A stretch of DNA of 64,000 bases. Origin: CAIPAT01 sp041665605 (GTDB taxonomy: Bacteria > Verrucomicrobiota > Lentisphaeria > Victivallales > Victivallaceae). The DNA is taken from the NCBI GenBank assembly GCA_041665605.1, contig JBAYIO010000016.1, positions 4,095 to 68,094 on the forward strand, written 5' to 3'. The notes below the pieces were generated by a model. It had not been told where the DNA came from. It saw only the letters and a list, made by a program, of their open reading frames with translations, and did no database searches. The position numbers and the translations under genes were made by a program. Shown here one piece after another: positions 46,990 to 56,887 of this stretch; position 1 is the stretch's first letter; each line of letters begins with the position of its first letter.

Positions 46990-47610
46990 ATGTTCAAGGC
47001 AATCGCTTTCAACGGCAGTCCGCGCAGGAACGGCAATACGCACATAATGCTGAGCAAGATGCTGGAGCCGGTTGCCGCGGCCGGGATCGGGACGGAATTG
47101 ATTCAGGTCGGCGGAAAGATGCTCCACGGCTGTATGGCCTGCGGCAAATGTGCGGAGAATAAAAATAATCAATGCGTAATTGTCAATGACATGGTCAACG
47201 AGTGCATTGCAAAAATGCTGGAGGCCGACGCCATTATCTTCGGGTCGCCGTCCTATTTTTCCGGAGTCACGCCGGAGCTGAAAGCGTTGATCGACCGGTC
47301 CGGCTATGTCGCGATCGCCAACGGCAGAAAGTTCAAACATAAAATCGGCGCCGCCGTTGCGGTTCACCGGCGCGGCGGAGCGGTAAATGTCTTTGACTCG
47401 ATCAATCACATGTTTCTGATGTCGCAGATGATTGTGCCGGGTTCGCTGTACTGGAATTTCGGCGTCGGCCGGGAATCCGGCGAGGTTGCCGGCGACCAGG
47501 AAGCCATGAACAATATGAAAGATCTCGGTGAAACCATTGCCTGGCTGATAACCGCGCTCCGGAAAAATCCGAAAAGCGAAAATCCGTTCGTCCCCGCCGG
47601 CGTTGAATAA
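46990..47610 (+). CDS. Flavodoxin-like NAD(P)H-dependent FMN reductase/iron-sulfur flavoprotein
   Basis: A 206-residue protein. FNGSPRRNGNTHIML (residues 7-21) binds FMN phosphate; ACGKCAENKNNQC (about 50-62) holds a cysteine motif typical of iron-sulfur flavoproteins; DAIIFGSPSYFSGVTPELKALIDR follows. It would catalyse electron transfer in the cytoplasm. A strong GGGGGAAG ribosome site precedes the ATG. It is separate from the SGNH gene by 159 bp. Confidence 0.9.
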   Translation: MFKAIAFNGSPRRNGNTHIMLSKMLEPVAAAGIGTELIQVGGKMLHGCMACGKCAENKNNQCVIVNDMVNECIAKMLEADAIIFGSPSYFSGVTPELKALIDRSGYVAIANGRKFKHKIGAAVAVHRRGGAVNVFDSINHMFLMSQMIVPGSLYWNFGVGRESGEVAGDQEAMNNMKDLGETIAWLITALRKNPKSENPFVPAGVE

Positions 47611-47763
47611 TTTGATGCTTCAATAAATAAAGAGGTCTCAGGAGCCGTTAAAGTTTATTTATGAACAACTCCTTACGGCGAATTGTGCAGCGACAGCAGT
47701 CGGGTTTTACGAGTTTTTCTATTTTATTTTCATCATTTTTTACTCTTTCGCCATTGTCTGCTA

Positions 47764-47833
47764 TTGACAAAATTCATTACTGATACTATTATCTACCTAG
47801 ATAAACCATAATAAACCTAACTAGACCTAGTAA
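47764..47833 (+). promoter_or_regulatory. Promoter and operator-like repeats of the GntR/LacI regulator at 47835
   Basis: TTGACA (47764-47769) is 17 bp from TATTAT (47787-47792). Immediately after, ACCTAG-like elements (ACCTAG, ACCTAA, ACCTAG) recur in the leader up to the ATG, consistent with an autoregulatory operator at the transcription start. Confidence 0.65.
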
Positions 47834-47834
47834 T

Positions 47835-48944
47835 ATGACTAATGAAATACAATTTAAACAGGAAGCGCTTTATGGAATACTTGAGGCGGATATTCTTTCC
47901 GGCAAGTACGAGGAAGGAGCGCAATTGCCCAAGGAAGTGGAGTTTTCAAAAACCTTAGGGGTAGCAAGAGGAACTTTGCGCAATGCGCTAAATACCCTTG
48001 AAAATAAAGGTCTGATTGTCAGATTACGCTCGAGAGGAACCTTCGTAAAACCGCGTTGTGCAAAAAACGATATCAAGAAAATTTTGATATTGCTTGATAT
48101 GAGCCAGAAAGATGACATAACCTGTCCGAGTAATTATATCATCCCCGGAATAGAAAGCGTTGCGAAAAATGGAGCAAAGACAGAAATATGGCCGTTGCAA
48201 TTTCTTAATGAGATGGATCTGGATTCAGGGATTAAATTTCTTAATAATTCATTTGCTGATGGCGCTGTAATATTCGGAGGCTGTTATAGCGGGAAAGAGA
48301 ATTATATCCGGATGCTTCAAGAGTTTCGCAAACCGGTAGTGATGGCCAACTCTTATCCCGGAGATACGGCAGTGACAGGTTTTGCGTCTGTCAGGACAGA
48401 ATCACGCGGTGCCTGGAACGCGGGGATCAAGTATCTGAAATCCAAAGGACATCAACGTATAGCCACAATTACTTATCCGTTAATGCGTGGTTACGAAAGT
48501 TTGGATACATACCGTGAATTTCTTGAATCGGAAGGTATATATCATCCCGGGTTTATTAAAATAGCACAGAATAATTATGAATCCATAAAAACCGCTTTTC
48601 AAAGTTTGATGGGTATGGAACATACGCCTACGGCAATAATGTGCTATTCAGATTTTTATGCCATCCACCTTTTGAAAGCCGCCAGGGAATATGGAATAAA
48701 AATTCCGGAAAATTTGGCAGTGATGGGATATTGCGGTTTCCCCGGAAGCGCATATCTTGACCCGCCGCTGTCAACTGTTGATTACCATTATTTTAAAATT
48801 GGCGAAACGGTCATGGAAATGCTGAAAAAGGCTGATGAGTGGTTTAATGTCAAACACGTTTCACCGCCGGATATTCTCTATCCGTATGAGGTGATAGAAA
48901 GAACAAGCACCCAAACATCAAGAATAGAAGGAGCTTTCTTATGA
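47835..48944 (+). CDS. GntR-type HTH and LacI-type sugar-sensor regulator
   Basis: A 369-residue transcription regulator. Residues 1-75 form a GntR winged HTH (EADILSGKYEEGAQLPKEVEFSKTLGVARGTLRNALNTLENKGLIVRLRSRGTF region). Residues about 80-360 form a periplasmic-binding-protein-like sugar sensor (LLDMSQKD ... IMCYSDFYAIHLLKAARE ... VMGYCGFPG), as in AraR-type repressors. It has no clear ribosome site. Its stop overlaps the pseudopilin start by 4 bp (ATGA). It probably regulates the adjacent secreted-protein genes by sensing a sugar. Confidence 0.9.
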   Translation: MTNEIQFKQEALYGILEADILSGKYEEGAQLPKEVEFSKTLGVARGTLRNALNTLENKGLIVRLRSRGTFVKPRCAKNDIKKILILLDMSQKDDITCPSNYIIPGIESVAKNGAKTEIWPLQFLNEMDLDSGIKFLNNSFADGAVIFGGCYSGKENYIRMLQEFRKPVVMANSYPGDTAVTGFASVRTESRGAWNAGIKYLKSKGHQRIATITYPLMRGYESLDTYREFLESEGIYHPGFIKIAQNNYESIKTAFQSLMGMEHTPTAIMCYSDFYAIHLLKAAREYGIKIPENLAVMGYCGFPGSAYLDPPLSTVDYHYFKIGETVMEMLKKADEWFNVKHVSPPDILYPYEVIERTSTQTSRIEGAFL

Positions 48945-49612
48945 AATCGAATAAATCCAGTTTTACGCTTATCGAACTCCTCGTGGTGGTAGCGATCATA
49001 GCAATTTTGGCCAGTATGCTGCTGCCCGCCCTCAACAAGGCAAGAATGCATGCATACAGCAGCGCATGTGCAAGCAATGTGAAACAATTCGGCACCGGCA
49101 TGGCCATGTATGCGTGTGATTTCAACGACTCGCTTCCGCTGTATTATGTGACTTCCGGGGGCTGGAGCACAAACTACAGTTACTGGTATCTCTCGATGGC
49201 CTCTTACCTTGGCTATTCCGCCGCAACCCTGAACAAGTGCAAAACATTTAAATGCCCGTCGCATACCACGCTTTTCGGCGGCGGCAATGCCGGCACCCCC
49301 TATCCGACTCAATCGTGGCAGCCGTTCGCGAGTTACGGCATGAATCAGTCAACATTCCAAAAATCCAAACTCAATAAATGGTCCAGGCCTTCTTATTGCC
49401 TGGTACTGATGGATGCATACAGTACAAGCACGCTTTACAGCGGTTTTTATGTAAATGGCGACAACCTTGATCCTAATTACATCAGACATATGGGCGCTGC
49501 CAATTATCTGCTGGGGGACTTTCATGTGGAAACCATAAAACGGATGCCGGAGGCAACAAAAACTGCATGGATGTACGGGGCGGATTACAAAAGGTGGGTT
49601 CCTTACCAGTAA
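48941..49612 (+). CDS. Type II secretion-like pseudopilin
   Basis: A 223-residue exported protein. SSFTLIELLVVVAIIAILASMLLPALNKAR is an intact class III prepilin peptide with Phe at the cleavage site and Glu at +5. C-terminal NYLLGDFHVE resembles the H-X9-DG motif of Lentisphaerota and planctomycete pseudopilins. It overlaps the regulator upstream and precedes the DUF4091 gene by 62 bp. Lentisphaerota genomes carry many such genes, likely for secretion or surface binding. Confidence 0.9.
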   Translation: MKSNKSSFTLIELLVVVAIIAILASMLLPALNKARMHAYSSACASNVKQFGTGMAMYACDFNDSLPLYYVTSGGWSTNYSYWYLSMASYLGYSAATLNKCKTFKCPSHTTLFGGGNAGTPYPTQSWQPFASYGMNQSTFQKSKLNKWSRPSYCLVLMDAYSTSTLYSGFYVNGDNLDPNYIRHMGAANYLLGDFHVETIKRMPEATKTAWMYGADYKRWVPYQ

Positions 49613-49673
49613 CTATTCTGCTGAATTCGGGTTTATGACTGCAATTATAGAATAATAACGCGAGGATTTCATT

Positions 49674-52600
49674 GTGCTGAAAAAGTATTTGGTTGCCGCA
49701 CTTGGATTTGCGGGCATCCTGCTCCCGGCAGGCAATATCAATCTGATTGAAAATGGCAGTTTTGAAGATAAAGCGGATAAGCTGTATCACTTTAACGCTA
49801 CCAGAAAACTGGATGACGGCAAGACCTTAATTAAAGCGGCAGCGGAAGAAGTCGCATACGGGATTGCTGCGGACAAGGCCAGGACCGGCGCCAGAAGTCT
49901 CCGTTTTCAATCGAATATAGCTGCCGGCGGAACCGCGATGGATTACGTGCCTAAAGTGCCGTTGAAAAGCGGCGTCAAATATATCTTTACCGCATATTAT
50001 TTTATCAAGGCCGGCGAAAACCCCGGTAAATTGCGCGTTTCCGGACGTGTAGTATTTTTTGATAAAACCGGAAAAACAGTTAAGTACCTGTTCCCTGAAG
50101 CTCCCGCGACTCAGAATGAATGGTTGTCCTTGAAAATTGAATTCTATCCTCCGGTCGGTGCTGAAGCCGCGGCTTTCACTTTGTGGTCTGATGGCGGCGC
50201 AAGGACTATCTGGTGGGATGATATTTCGCTTGAGGAAACATCTGCGGAGAAAGCAACCTCGGCATATTCATATCAAGCTAAAATCGCCGAAATTTCCGAC
50301 ATGCTTGTGTGGAAAAATACGCCGAATGTGAAAACGCCATACAAGGGGATTCCGGAAAACCTCGCGGCGGGGCAACTGGAATTGTCATGCGCCGTCAATG
50401 AATCTGAACCATTCCAACTGGTACTGACGCCGGGGAAAGATTTGTCAGATATTTCACTTGATTTTACCGACCTCAAAAATAACACCGGCGCAAGCATCGG
50501 CAAGCAGAATATATCCTGTAAATCAGTCGCTTTTATAAATATAAAAGAAGCAGACAATCCGAGCATTGTGGGAATGAATGCCGACCCGCTGATGCCTGAA
50601 AAAACAGTTTCCCTTAAAACCGGCGTTAATTCTCCATTCTGGATAGTGATTAATGTTCCTGAAAAAACAGCTCCGGGAATATATGAAGGGTTCATAAAAA
50701 TAAGGAAAGGGGAAAACGAAATATCAGCGCTGCCGGTTTCACTGAAAGTCCGTTCTTTCTCGATTCCGACGGTTCCATTTTTGAAAGCAGCGTTTTATGC
50801 CAGAAGTTTTCCCTCGCAAATGGGTAAATTTGACCACAGGTCGCCGGACGAGACCTGCGAAGATGTTTTTGAAAACTTGAAAAATCACAGGATAAGCGGA
50901 AACCAGGGATATGGCGTACCTGTTCCCAAATATGAAATTCATAATAATATCCTTGAAATAACGGACTGGTCGCCGGTCGATAATTTCATGTCGCAGAAAA
51001 TAAACAAATACAGCATGAACTGGTTCAAGATGGCGCCGCTGGGTTTTTACGGCGACAATTCCGGATGGTTTGATAATAAAACAGCACTTATATTCGGCAA
51101 AGACATACAGACTGCGGAAGGCCGTTCTGTTTTAACTCAGTATGTAAAACTTTTAAGCGCGCATTTGAAAGAAAAAGGATGGTTCGATAAATCCTGTTCT
51201 TATATATGGGACGAACCGCCGGAACCATTTCTAAAATCAGTAAGCATGCTTTGTGACGCAATTCATGGCGGCGATAAGGATTTCAACGTTTTCATTACCC
51301 GTAAAATAACCGCTGAACTTAAAGGGAAGGTAAATACATGGTGTCTGCCGTTCGGGCCCGGCTACATTGATATGGATGAAATAAAGGACAGCCGCGTCCG
51401 CGGTGAAAAATGCTGGATTTATAATTGGCCGGTACATATTGATGATTATGAATATATACAAAACAGGCTATTCCCGTGGCTGGCATATATGATTGACGCG
51501 GAAGGCGTACTGCTCTGGCAAATCCTGCACGCTAACGGCGGAAATCCGTGGACGGAACTGAATACGACATATGCGAATGGCGCCGCCACGCTTCTTTATC
51601 CGCATCCGTCAGGCATGGGGCCGTATATTGATTCGCAGCGTTTTGCCATAGTCAAAGAAGCCATTGATGATTATGACTACTTCAAGATTCTGGAAAACAA
51701 GATTGATTCGCTTAAAAGGGGATGGGGCAGGCCCAGAGTGAAAGAAATCATCTCGGCGCTGATTTATAAACCGCCGTTCGATTACATCAACGACAGTTCG
51801 CTGCTGTACCATATAAGGGATGAAATAGCGGACGAAATAGAATCTATGGACAAAAAACCGCTGCTGCTGGTTCAGACAATACCGTCCGATAATTCGAGCA
51901 CGGTTTTAAACGAGGTGCAAATCAACGGGATTTGTGAACCCGGCGCAAAAATAAAAATCAATGACGAGGCAGTTACCACAGCGGGAATCGGCACATTTCT
52001 CAGAAAAATCACGCTTAAGTCAACCGGCAAAAACCTGATAAAGATAGAAGCAGAAAACAACGGGGAAAAGAAAACTGTCTACAGGACAATAACGCTCGAA
52101 AAAGATCCGCAATTGGGAACATTGAAAAAACTGCTGGCAAAAGCCGCGTCGCTTAATGTTAACGTTGAGGCATGCACCGTGATTTATGACGCGGCTTCAA
52201 ACTCAAAAGAATATTCGGTGAAACAGAAATCCGAAGTTGCCGCCACCGTTACGGTATGTCAGAAGAAAATCATTCAGGCGGAACTGGACGGCGAAGCGAA
52301 AAATGTTAAAAACAAACTCTATACCGCTTTTTTCAGCCGTGCCAGATGGGCTGGCGAACACGGTTTTTTTGAGAAGGCCGAACATTACCTTAAAGAAGGC
52401 GGGAGAATAAATCCCGATAAAGATTTATCGCACGGCTCCTGCTCAATAGAGGTGGTAAAAAAAGATGGTCATTTCGGCTTTATTCTAAAAAACTCTGTAA
52501 TTGAAATTATCATTCTGGAGTCAGGCGCCAGGATACTTGATTTTAAGGTCAATGGCGTCTCATGCCTGCGCCAGGGAAACCCGAACGACTATCCGGAGGA

Positions 52601-53342
52601 AGTCAGGGCTGACATGAAAAAATGCATCGAGGCCGTGGAACTTAAATTCAGGCCGAATCTCGGCGGCTATGAAGATGCAGGCATGGAGCAGATGGCTGTC
52701 TCGTATGCAGACTGGGAAATCTCCGTAGTGGATTTGCTGCCTGATAAAATAAGTATCAGTGCGGAAATAACCTTTCCCGGCGATAAATTCAGACTGTGCC
52801 GCCTCATGACCATCGTAAAAGATGATCCCAGAATGGAAGTGAAGTATACCATAAAAAATATTCAGCCGGGCGGCTTCAAATCAGATGATCCGCACGCCTA
52901 TGATTTCCCATGGCGCGGGCATGCCGATATCGCGATTGGCGGGAACCCGGAAGGCAATATATTGGTAATTCCGGCAAGTGAAAAATTGAAATGCCTGGAG
53001 TTTTCTGCTAAAAATCCGATATTTTACGAAGTTAAAACACTGCCGTTGACCGGTCGCTATGCCGGCAGCTTTTCGCCGGTGGAAAAAACCGGGTTCGCGC
53101 AGATATTGGATGACAAAATCAAACATCTGTATATATGGTTCCAGTCAGCGGCGAATAATCATGGTTCAGTATTGGTTTACACTATTGAACCCAATAAGAG
53201 TATCGGGGTAAAGCCGTTCATAATCGAACCCGGCAAAGAAGTTTCTTTCACTAATTACTTTGCCGGCTTGAATGACATCAAAACAGAAGATGATTTCAAA
53301 AAACAGGTAGAAAAATACAAAGATAAACCCTTTGTGAAATAA
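49674..53342 (+). CDS. Large secreted DUF4091/GH123-like carbohydrate protein
   Basis: A 1222-residue exported protein with a short signal peptide (about 1-19). Residues 22-190 resemble CBM4/9 (NLIENGSFEDKADKLYHF, IWWDDISLEE). A central region with YIWDEPPEP (about residue 510) followed by a DUF4091-type segment (ATLLYPHPSGMGPYIDSQRF, about 632-651) resembles the GH123-like catalytic layout, with acidic residues DE as candidates. An Ig-like domain (about 745-815) and a C-terminal beta-sandwich follow. It starts at GTG, with GAGG 8 nt upstream. Enzymatic activity is not proven. Confidence 0.78.
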   Translation: MLKKYLVAALGFAGILLPAGNINLIENGSFEDKADKLYHFNATRKLDDGKTLIKAAAEEVAYGIAADKARTGARSLRFQSNIAAGGTAMDYVPKVPLKSGVKYIFTAYYFIKAGENPGKLRVSGRVVFFDKTGKTVKYLFPEAPATQNEWLSLKIEFYPPVGAEAAAFTLWSDGGARTIWWDDISLEETSAEKATSAYSYQAKIAEISDMLVWKNTPNVKTPYKGIPENLAAGQLELSCAVNESEPFQLVLTPGKDLSDISLDFTDLKNNTGASIGKQNISCKSVAFINIKEADNPSIVGMNADPLMPEKTVSLKTGVNSPFWIVINVPEKTAPGIYEGFIKIRKGENEISALPVSLKVRSFSIPTVPFLKAAFYARSFPSQMGKFDHRSPDETCEDVFENLKNHRISGNQGYGVPVPKYEIHNNILEITDWSPVDNFMSQKINKYSMNWFKMAPLGFYGDNSGWFDNKTALIFGKDIQTAEGRSVLTQYVKLLSAHLKEKGWFDKSCSYIWDEPPEPFLKSVSMLCDAIHGGDKDFNVFITRKITAELKGKVNTWCLPFGPGYIDMDEIKDSRVRGEKCWIYNWPVHIDDYEYIQNRLFPWLAYMIDAEGVLLWQILHANGGNPWTELNTTYANGAATLLYPHPSGMGPYIDSQRFAIVKEAIDDYDYFKILENKIDSLKRGWGRPRVKEIISALIYKPPFDYINDSSLLYHIRDEIADEIESMDKKPLLLVQTIPSDNSSTVLNEVQINGICEPGAKIKINDEAVTTAGIGTFLRKITLKSTGKNLIKIEAENNGEKKTVYRTITLEKDPQLGTLKKLLAKAASLNVNVEACTVIYDAASNSKEYSVKQKSEVAATVTVCQKKIIQAELDGEAKNVKNKLYTAFFSRARWAGEHGFFEKAEHYLKEGGRINPDKDLSHGSCSIEVVKKDGHFGFILKNSVIEIIILESGARILDFKVNGVSCLRQGNPNDYPEEVRADMKKCIEAVELKFRPNLGGYEDAGMEQMAVSYADWEISVVDLLPDKISISAEITFPGDKFRLCRLMTIVKDDPRMEVKYTIKNIQPGGFKSDDPHAYDFPWRGHADIAIGGNPEGNILVIPASEKLKCLEFSAKNPIFYEVKTLPLTGRYAGSFSPVEKTGFAQILDDKIKHLYIWFQSAANNHGSVLVYTIEPNKSIGVKPFIIEPGKEVSFTNYFAGLNDIKTEDDFKKQVEKYKDKPFVK

Positions 53343-53364
53343 GGAACCCGCAACATATCTGAAT

Positions 53365-53426
53365 TTAAACCTGCTCCGTCAACTGCAGAAGCAGGGTTTA
53401 ATCAAATGGAATGCTTAATTCCATTT
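53365..53426. terminator. Bidirectional terminator region between convergent genes
   Basis: TTAAACCTGCT (53365-53375) pairs with AGCAGGGTTTAA (53390-53401) with one bulge. A second stem AAATGGAAT (53404-53412) / ATTCCATTT (53418-53426) has a 5-nt loop. Both lie between the ends of the DUF4091 and permease genes. Confidence 0.7.
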
Positions 53427-53467
53427 CTTTGTCAAACAGAAGAGTTTCCGGCATGAACAGCGGCGGC

Positions 53468-54298
53468 TCAACCTTTGACGGCGCCGGCGGAAAGTCCGCG
53501 GACGAACAGTTTCATGCAGAAAATGAACATGATGATAAGCGGGATGGATGCAATGGTATAACCGGCCATCAGTTCGCCCCAGTTCTTCGTATATTCGCCT
53601 TCCAGGCGCAGCAGGCCGACCGCAATAACCTGCAAATTGTTGTCGCGCAGATAGAGCAACGGGCCGACGAAGCTGTTCCAGTTGCCGATAATGCTCAGGA
53701 TGGCCAGGGTTCCGATGATCGGCATGGACATCGGAATGACAATATGCCAGATCTGCTGAAGAATAGTCCCCCCGTCTATCTCAATTGCTTCGAACAGGTC
53801 TTTAGGAATTTCCTCGATGAAATTCCTCAGCACATAGATGGTGAATGCCTGGGCAGACGCCACGCCCAGGGTGATCAGCGACCAGTGGCTGTTGTAAAGT
53901 CCCAGGGCGGTAATCAGTTTAAAGGTCGGAACCATGTTTGCCACGCCGGGATACATCATCAGCAGAATAAACATGGAGAACAGGATATTCGAGCCGGGCG
54001 CTTTGAATCTGGCGAAGAAAAACGCGCCGAGGACCGCCACCGCCAGCCCCAGGAAAGTCGTGGTAAAGGAAATGAAGGTGGTATTGAATATTTTGTCGCC
54101 GATATGAGACCAGCCGACAACAAAATTATGCCAGTGGAACGGCGCTTCCGGCAGCCATGGATTTCTGGAAAACTGCTGATTGTCTTTCAGGGAGATGTTA
54201 AGCATCAGGTACAACGGCAGGAATGAGAATGCGAATATAACCCAGATATAGAAATGCTTTGAAAATTCAGCAAGCTTTGATCTGACTCTTCTGGCCAT
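53468..54298 (-). CDS. ABC sugar transporter permease, MalG/CUT1 type
   Basis: A 276-residue inner-membrane permease with six spans and the EAA-loop EAIEIDGGTILQQIWHIVIPM (ATPase contact) in the second half. It pairs with the MalF-type permease (gap 12 bp) and the binding protein upstream. The import substrate is probably an oligosaccharide. No ATPase gene is in the operon. Confidence 0.93.
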   Translation of the reverse strand: MARRVRSKLAEFSKHFYIWVIFAFSFLPLYLMLNISLKDNQQFSRNPWLPEAPFHWHNFVVGWSHIGDKIFNTTFISFTTTFLGLAVAVLGAFFFARFKAPGSNILFSMFILLMMYPGVANMVPTFKLITALGLYNSHWSLITLGVASAQAFTIYVLRNFIEEIPKDLFEAIEIDGGTILQQIWHIVIPMSMPIIGTLAILSIIGNWNSFVGPLLYLRDNNLQVIAVGLLRLEGEYTKNWGELMAGYTIASIPLIIMFIFCMKLFVRGLSAGAVKG

Positions 54299-54310
54299 TT
54301 TGTTAAACTC

Positions 54311-55213
54311 CTATTTATTGATGCGGACAAGTTTATTGTTGGTGAAAGTCAGCAGCAGCGTGACCAGGAACAGCAGGAATCCGACTGCGCAGCCGTAACC
54401 GAACAGCCCTCTGGAAAAAGCCTCGCGGAAAATCAGCAGGCCGGGAACCGTGGCAATGCCGTCAGGTCCGCCGGTCTCCCCGACAAACAGATAAACATTT
54501 TCCCAGCTTTGGACGGTGCTGATCATCATCAGCACCAGGTTAATCCTGATCTGGGTCATAATCAACGGCAGCTCCATCTGAAAAAATATCCGCAGCGGCC
54601 CGGCCCCGTCAATCTCGGCGGCTTCGTAGATGTCTTCCGGAATGTTCTGAAGGCCGGCCAGATAAATCAGCACGCCAAACACCCCGACCCAGGGGAAACC
54701 CATAAAAATTAGCGACGGAATAAGCAGATACTCGCTGGACAGCCATTGAATGATCTCGGTGGGTCCCAGCAGGCCCGCCGCCCGCAGGACTTCATTAAGA
54801 ATCCCGGCGTTCGGCTCGTAAAAATATTTCCACATCAGGATGAATACCATCGCCGGGATGACCATCGGAATGACAAACAGCACGCGGTAGGCATAACCCC
54901 AGCGGTCACTGATGATATGGTGCAGAATTGCCGCCGTGATAATCGGGATTATCATCTTAAACAGATTGGAGACGATGAAAATGCCGACAACGCCGAACGA
55001 ACGCCACAAGTCCATATCACGGAGTACTTTGCGGATATTGTCCAGGCCGGTGAATTCCTCGACCATGTTTCCGTCCCACCGGTAGAAAATATGGACGGCC
55101 CCGTTGAAGATCGGGTAATAGTTGAACAGCAGCACCAGGCCCAGCGGGATTGCGACTAATAAATATACCGGCCAGTAATAACGCAGCTTTTTAAATGATA
55201 TTTCGACCGCCAT
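54311..55213 (-). CDS. ABC sugar transporter permease, MalF/UgpA type
   Basis: A 300-residue permease with six membrane spans and an EAA-loop (EAAEIDGAGPLRIFFQMELP, about residue 197). It is followed by the second permease and preceded by the solute-binding gene with a 1-bp gap, so the three are co-transcribed. Confidence 0.93.
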   Translation of the reverse strand: MAVEISFKKLRYYWPVYLLVAIPLGLVLLFNYYPIFNGAVHIFYRWDGNMVEEFTGLDNIRKVLRDMDLWRSFGVVGIFIVSNLFKMIIPIITAAILHHIISDRWGYAYRVLFVIPMVIPAMVFILMWKYFYEPNAGILNEVLRAAGLLGPTEIIQWLSSEYLLIPSLIFMGFPWVGVFGVLIYLAGLQNIPEDIYEAAEIDGAGPLRIFFQMELPLIMTQIRINLVLMMISTVQSWENVYLFVGETGGPDGIATVPGLLIFREAFSRGLFGYGCAVGFLLFLVTLLLTFTNNKLVRINK

Positions 55214-55214
55214 T

Positions 55215-56873
55215 TTATTTAGCTCCTGTCTTCATGCTTTCAAGTGTTTTGTCCGTCATCAGAATATTTCTTAAGTTTCGATACTGGGAAATCAGATTTT
55301 CAAAATTCATTTGCGACCTGGTTTTCAAGCGACCGGCATCCGCGGGCGTCAGTTCTCTCTGTTTCAGTCCCAGCGCGGATGTGCTGCGCACGGTTTCGAT
55401 GTTTATCATATTGCGTTTTTCGTTTTCGATCATTTCAATGATCTCGTCATGCATGTCCGGAATTCTGCTGATGAAATCCTTCCAGAAATATTCCTGCGGT
55501 TCCGGCGTTTTGCTGATAATTGCCGCCTCGATTACTTCATATACCTTTTTGTAGCTTTGAGTTCCGAAAGAAAACGGGAATGTTATATTTGCCCGTTTCG
55601 ATCCCGGCAGCGGCTGCATTTTTTCCATAATGCCGGTATATTTTACTTTTTTGACGGCGGCCAGCCACTTGCTGTGCTCAACCATGGTCATCTGATTGAT
55701 TTTCCAGGAAGTGATAAACTGAAGGAATTCGAATGCCAGATCAAAGTGCTTCGTGGCTTTGGGGATGCCGAACAAGCCGCCGACGCCGACACCCTGTTCA
55801 GACGGCCTGCCTGCAAAGTATTTTGAATATTTGTGATCAGGGCCGATAACCGGAACATCTATAATCTCCACTTCAAACGGAGAATTATTAATCATCGAAA
55901 ACGCATTCCAGGTACCTTCGGGAAAGAATCCGACGTTGCCGGCAAAAAACAGAAATTTTGTCTGCTCCAGGTCGGTGGATGGAAATCCGTCACAGAAATA
56001 ATTGCCGATTTCGGCGAGGATATTAATTGCCGCCAGTTGCTTTTCCCTGGATAATTTTCCTTCACGCAATCCTTTGAGGATGTCCACCGAAACCACATCG
56101 GCACAGAATTCCGGCAGCGTATCGTTTAAGTCGGAATTCACTTGGGCCTGATAATAGTCGAGAAGCTGGCCGATAGTGCCGCGGTCGAAACCTCTTACCC
56201 CGATCGGGATGACCGGCTTGCCGACTTTCTTCCCGTATGCCCGCATTTTTTCACAGATATTCAGCCATTCAGTGAGCGTTCCGGGTAGTTTGCGGCTGCC
56301 GGTGGCTTTCTCCAGCAAGTCCATATTCACATACATGCGGAATGTATGAATAAAAATGCCGATGCCGTAATATTCCGCATAATTCCAGTCAAGGCCGCCG
56401 CGCATGTCATCAACATAGGAGTCTTTCCACGGGATGCCTTCCAACGGAGTTCCTTTATTGAACGGGTTGGGACTGCCGATATATTGAGAAAGGGGGGTGA
56501 AATACTGATTTCTAATATCTGAGGTGCCCAGTAATTCGATTAAATCGGCCGGGTCGCCGCCGACCAGTTGGGTCATAAACCACTGTCCGTAGCCTTGAAT
56601 CGGCACTGTCGTCTGGAACACTTTGACTTTCTGGCCCTGCCTGGCTTTGTAATCTTCAAACAGTTTTATTGCTTCATCAAAGCCCTGCCTGAATCCGTCT
56701 TCCAGTTGCCAGTGCGCAAAAGTTATGGTTTTTACATCTTTATCCCGAAATTCGCCGCCTTTCTGGCCTAGTACCACCATGATTATGGAGACGATATAAA
56801 ACGCCAGCGCCAGGATCAAGCCTAATTTCTGAAATTTTGACGATCCGGTATTTTCGTCGTATTTATCTGCCAT
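55215..56873 (-). CDS. ABC transporter solute-binding protein, membrane-anchored
   Basis: A 552-residue family-1 extracellular binding protein (ITFAHWQLEDGFRQGFDEAIKLF, GYGQWFMTQLVGGDPADLIELL, FAGNVGFFPEGTWNAF). It lacks a lipobox; residues 17-36 form a transmembrane span instead. It is therefore anchored by a helix on the outer side of the inner membrane, with a C-terminal helical extension of about 80 residues not typical of the family. Genes for two permeases follow. Confidence 0.88.
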   Translation of the reverse strand: MADKYDENTGSSKFQKLGLILALAFYIVSIIMVVLGQKGGEFRDKDVKTITFAHWQLEDGFRQGFDEAIKLFEDYKARQGQKVKVFQTTVPIQGYGQWFMTQLVGGDPADLIELLGTSDIRNQYFTPLSQYIGSPNPFNKGTPLEGIPWKDSYVDDMRGGLDWNYAEYYGIGIFIHTFRMYVNMDLLEKATGSRKLPGTLTEWLNICEKMRAYGKKVGKPVIPIGVRGFDRGTIGQLLDYYQAQVNSDLNDTLPEFCADVVSVDILKGLREGKLSREKQLAAINILAEIGNYFCDGFPSTDLEQTKFLFFAGNVGFFPEGTWNAFSMINNSPFEVEIIDVPVIGPDHKYSKYFAGRPSEQGVGVGGLFGIPKATKHFDLAFEFLQFITSWKINQMTMVEHSKWLAAVKKVKYTGIMEKMQPLPGSKRANITFPFSFGTQSYKKVYEVIEAAIISKTPEPQEYFWKDFISRIPDMHDEIIEMIENEKRNMINIETVRSTSALGLKQRELTPADAGRLKTRSQMNFENLISQYRNLRNILMTDKTLESMKTGAK

Positions 56874-56887
56874 GACAAAATGTCTCC

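Noticed and set aside
47649..47690. Possible partial copy of the element at 63874-64000 (shared GGAGCCGT flank)
   Set aside because: Only an 8-bp match plus a weak inverted pair; insufficient to call a copy.
53411..54226. Plus-strand 271-codon frame opposite the MalG-type permease
   Set aside because: Antisense of a clear six-span permease; composition rich in Gln/His/Arg is an artefact of the other strand.
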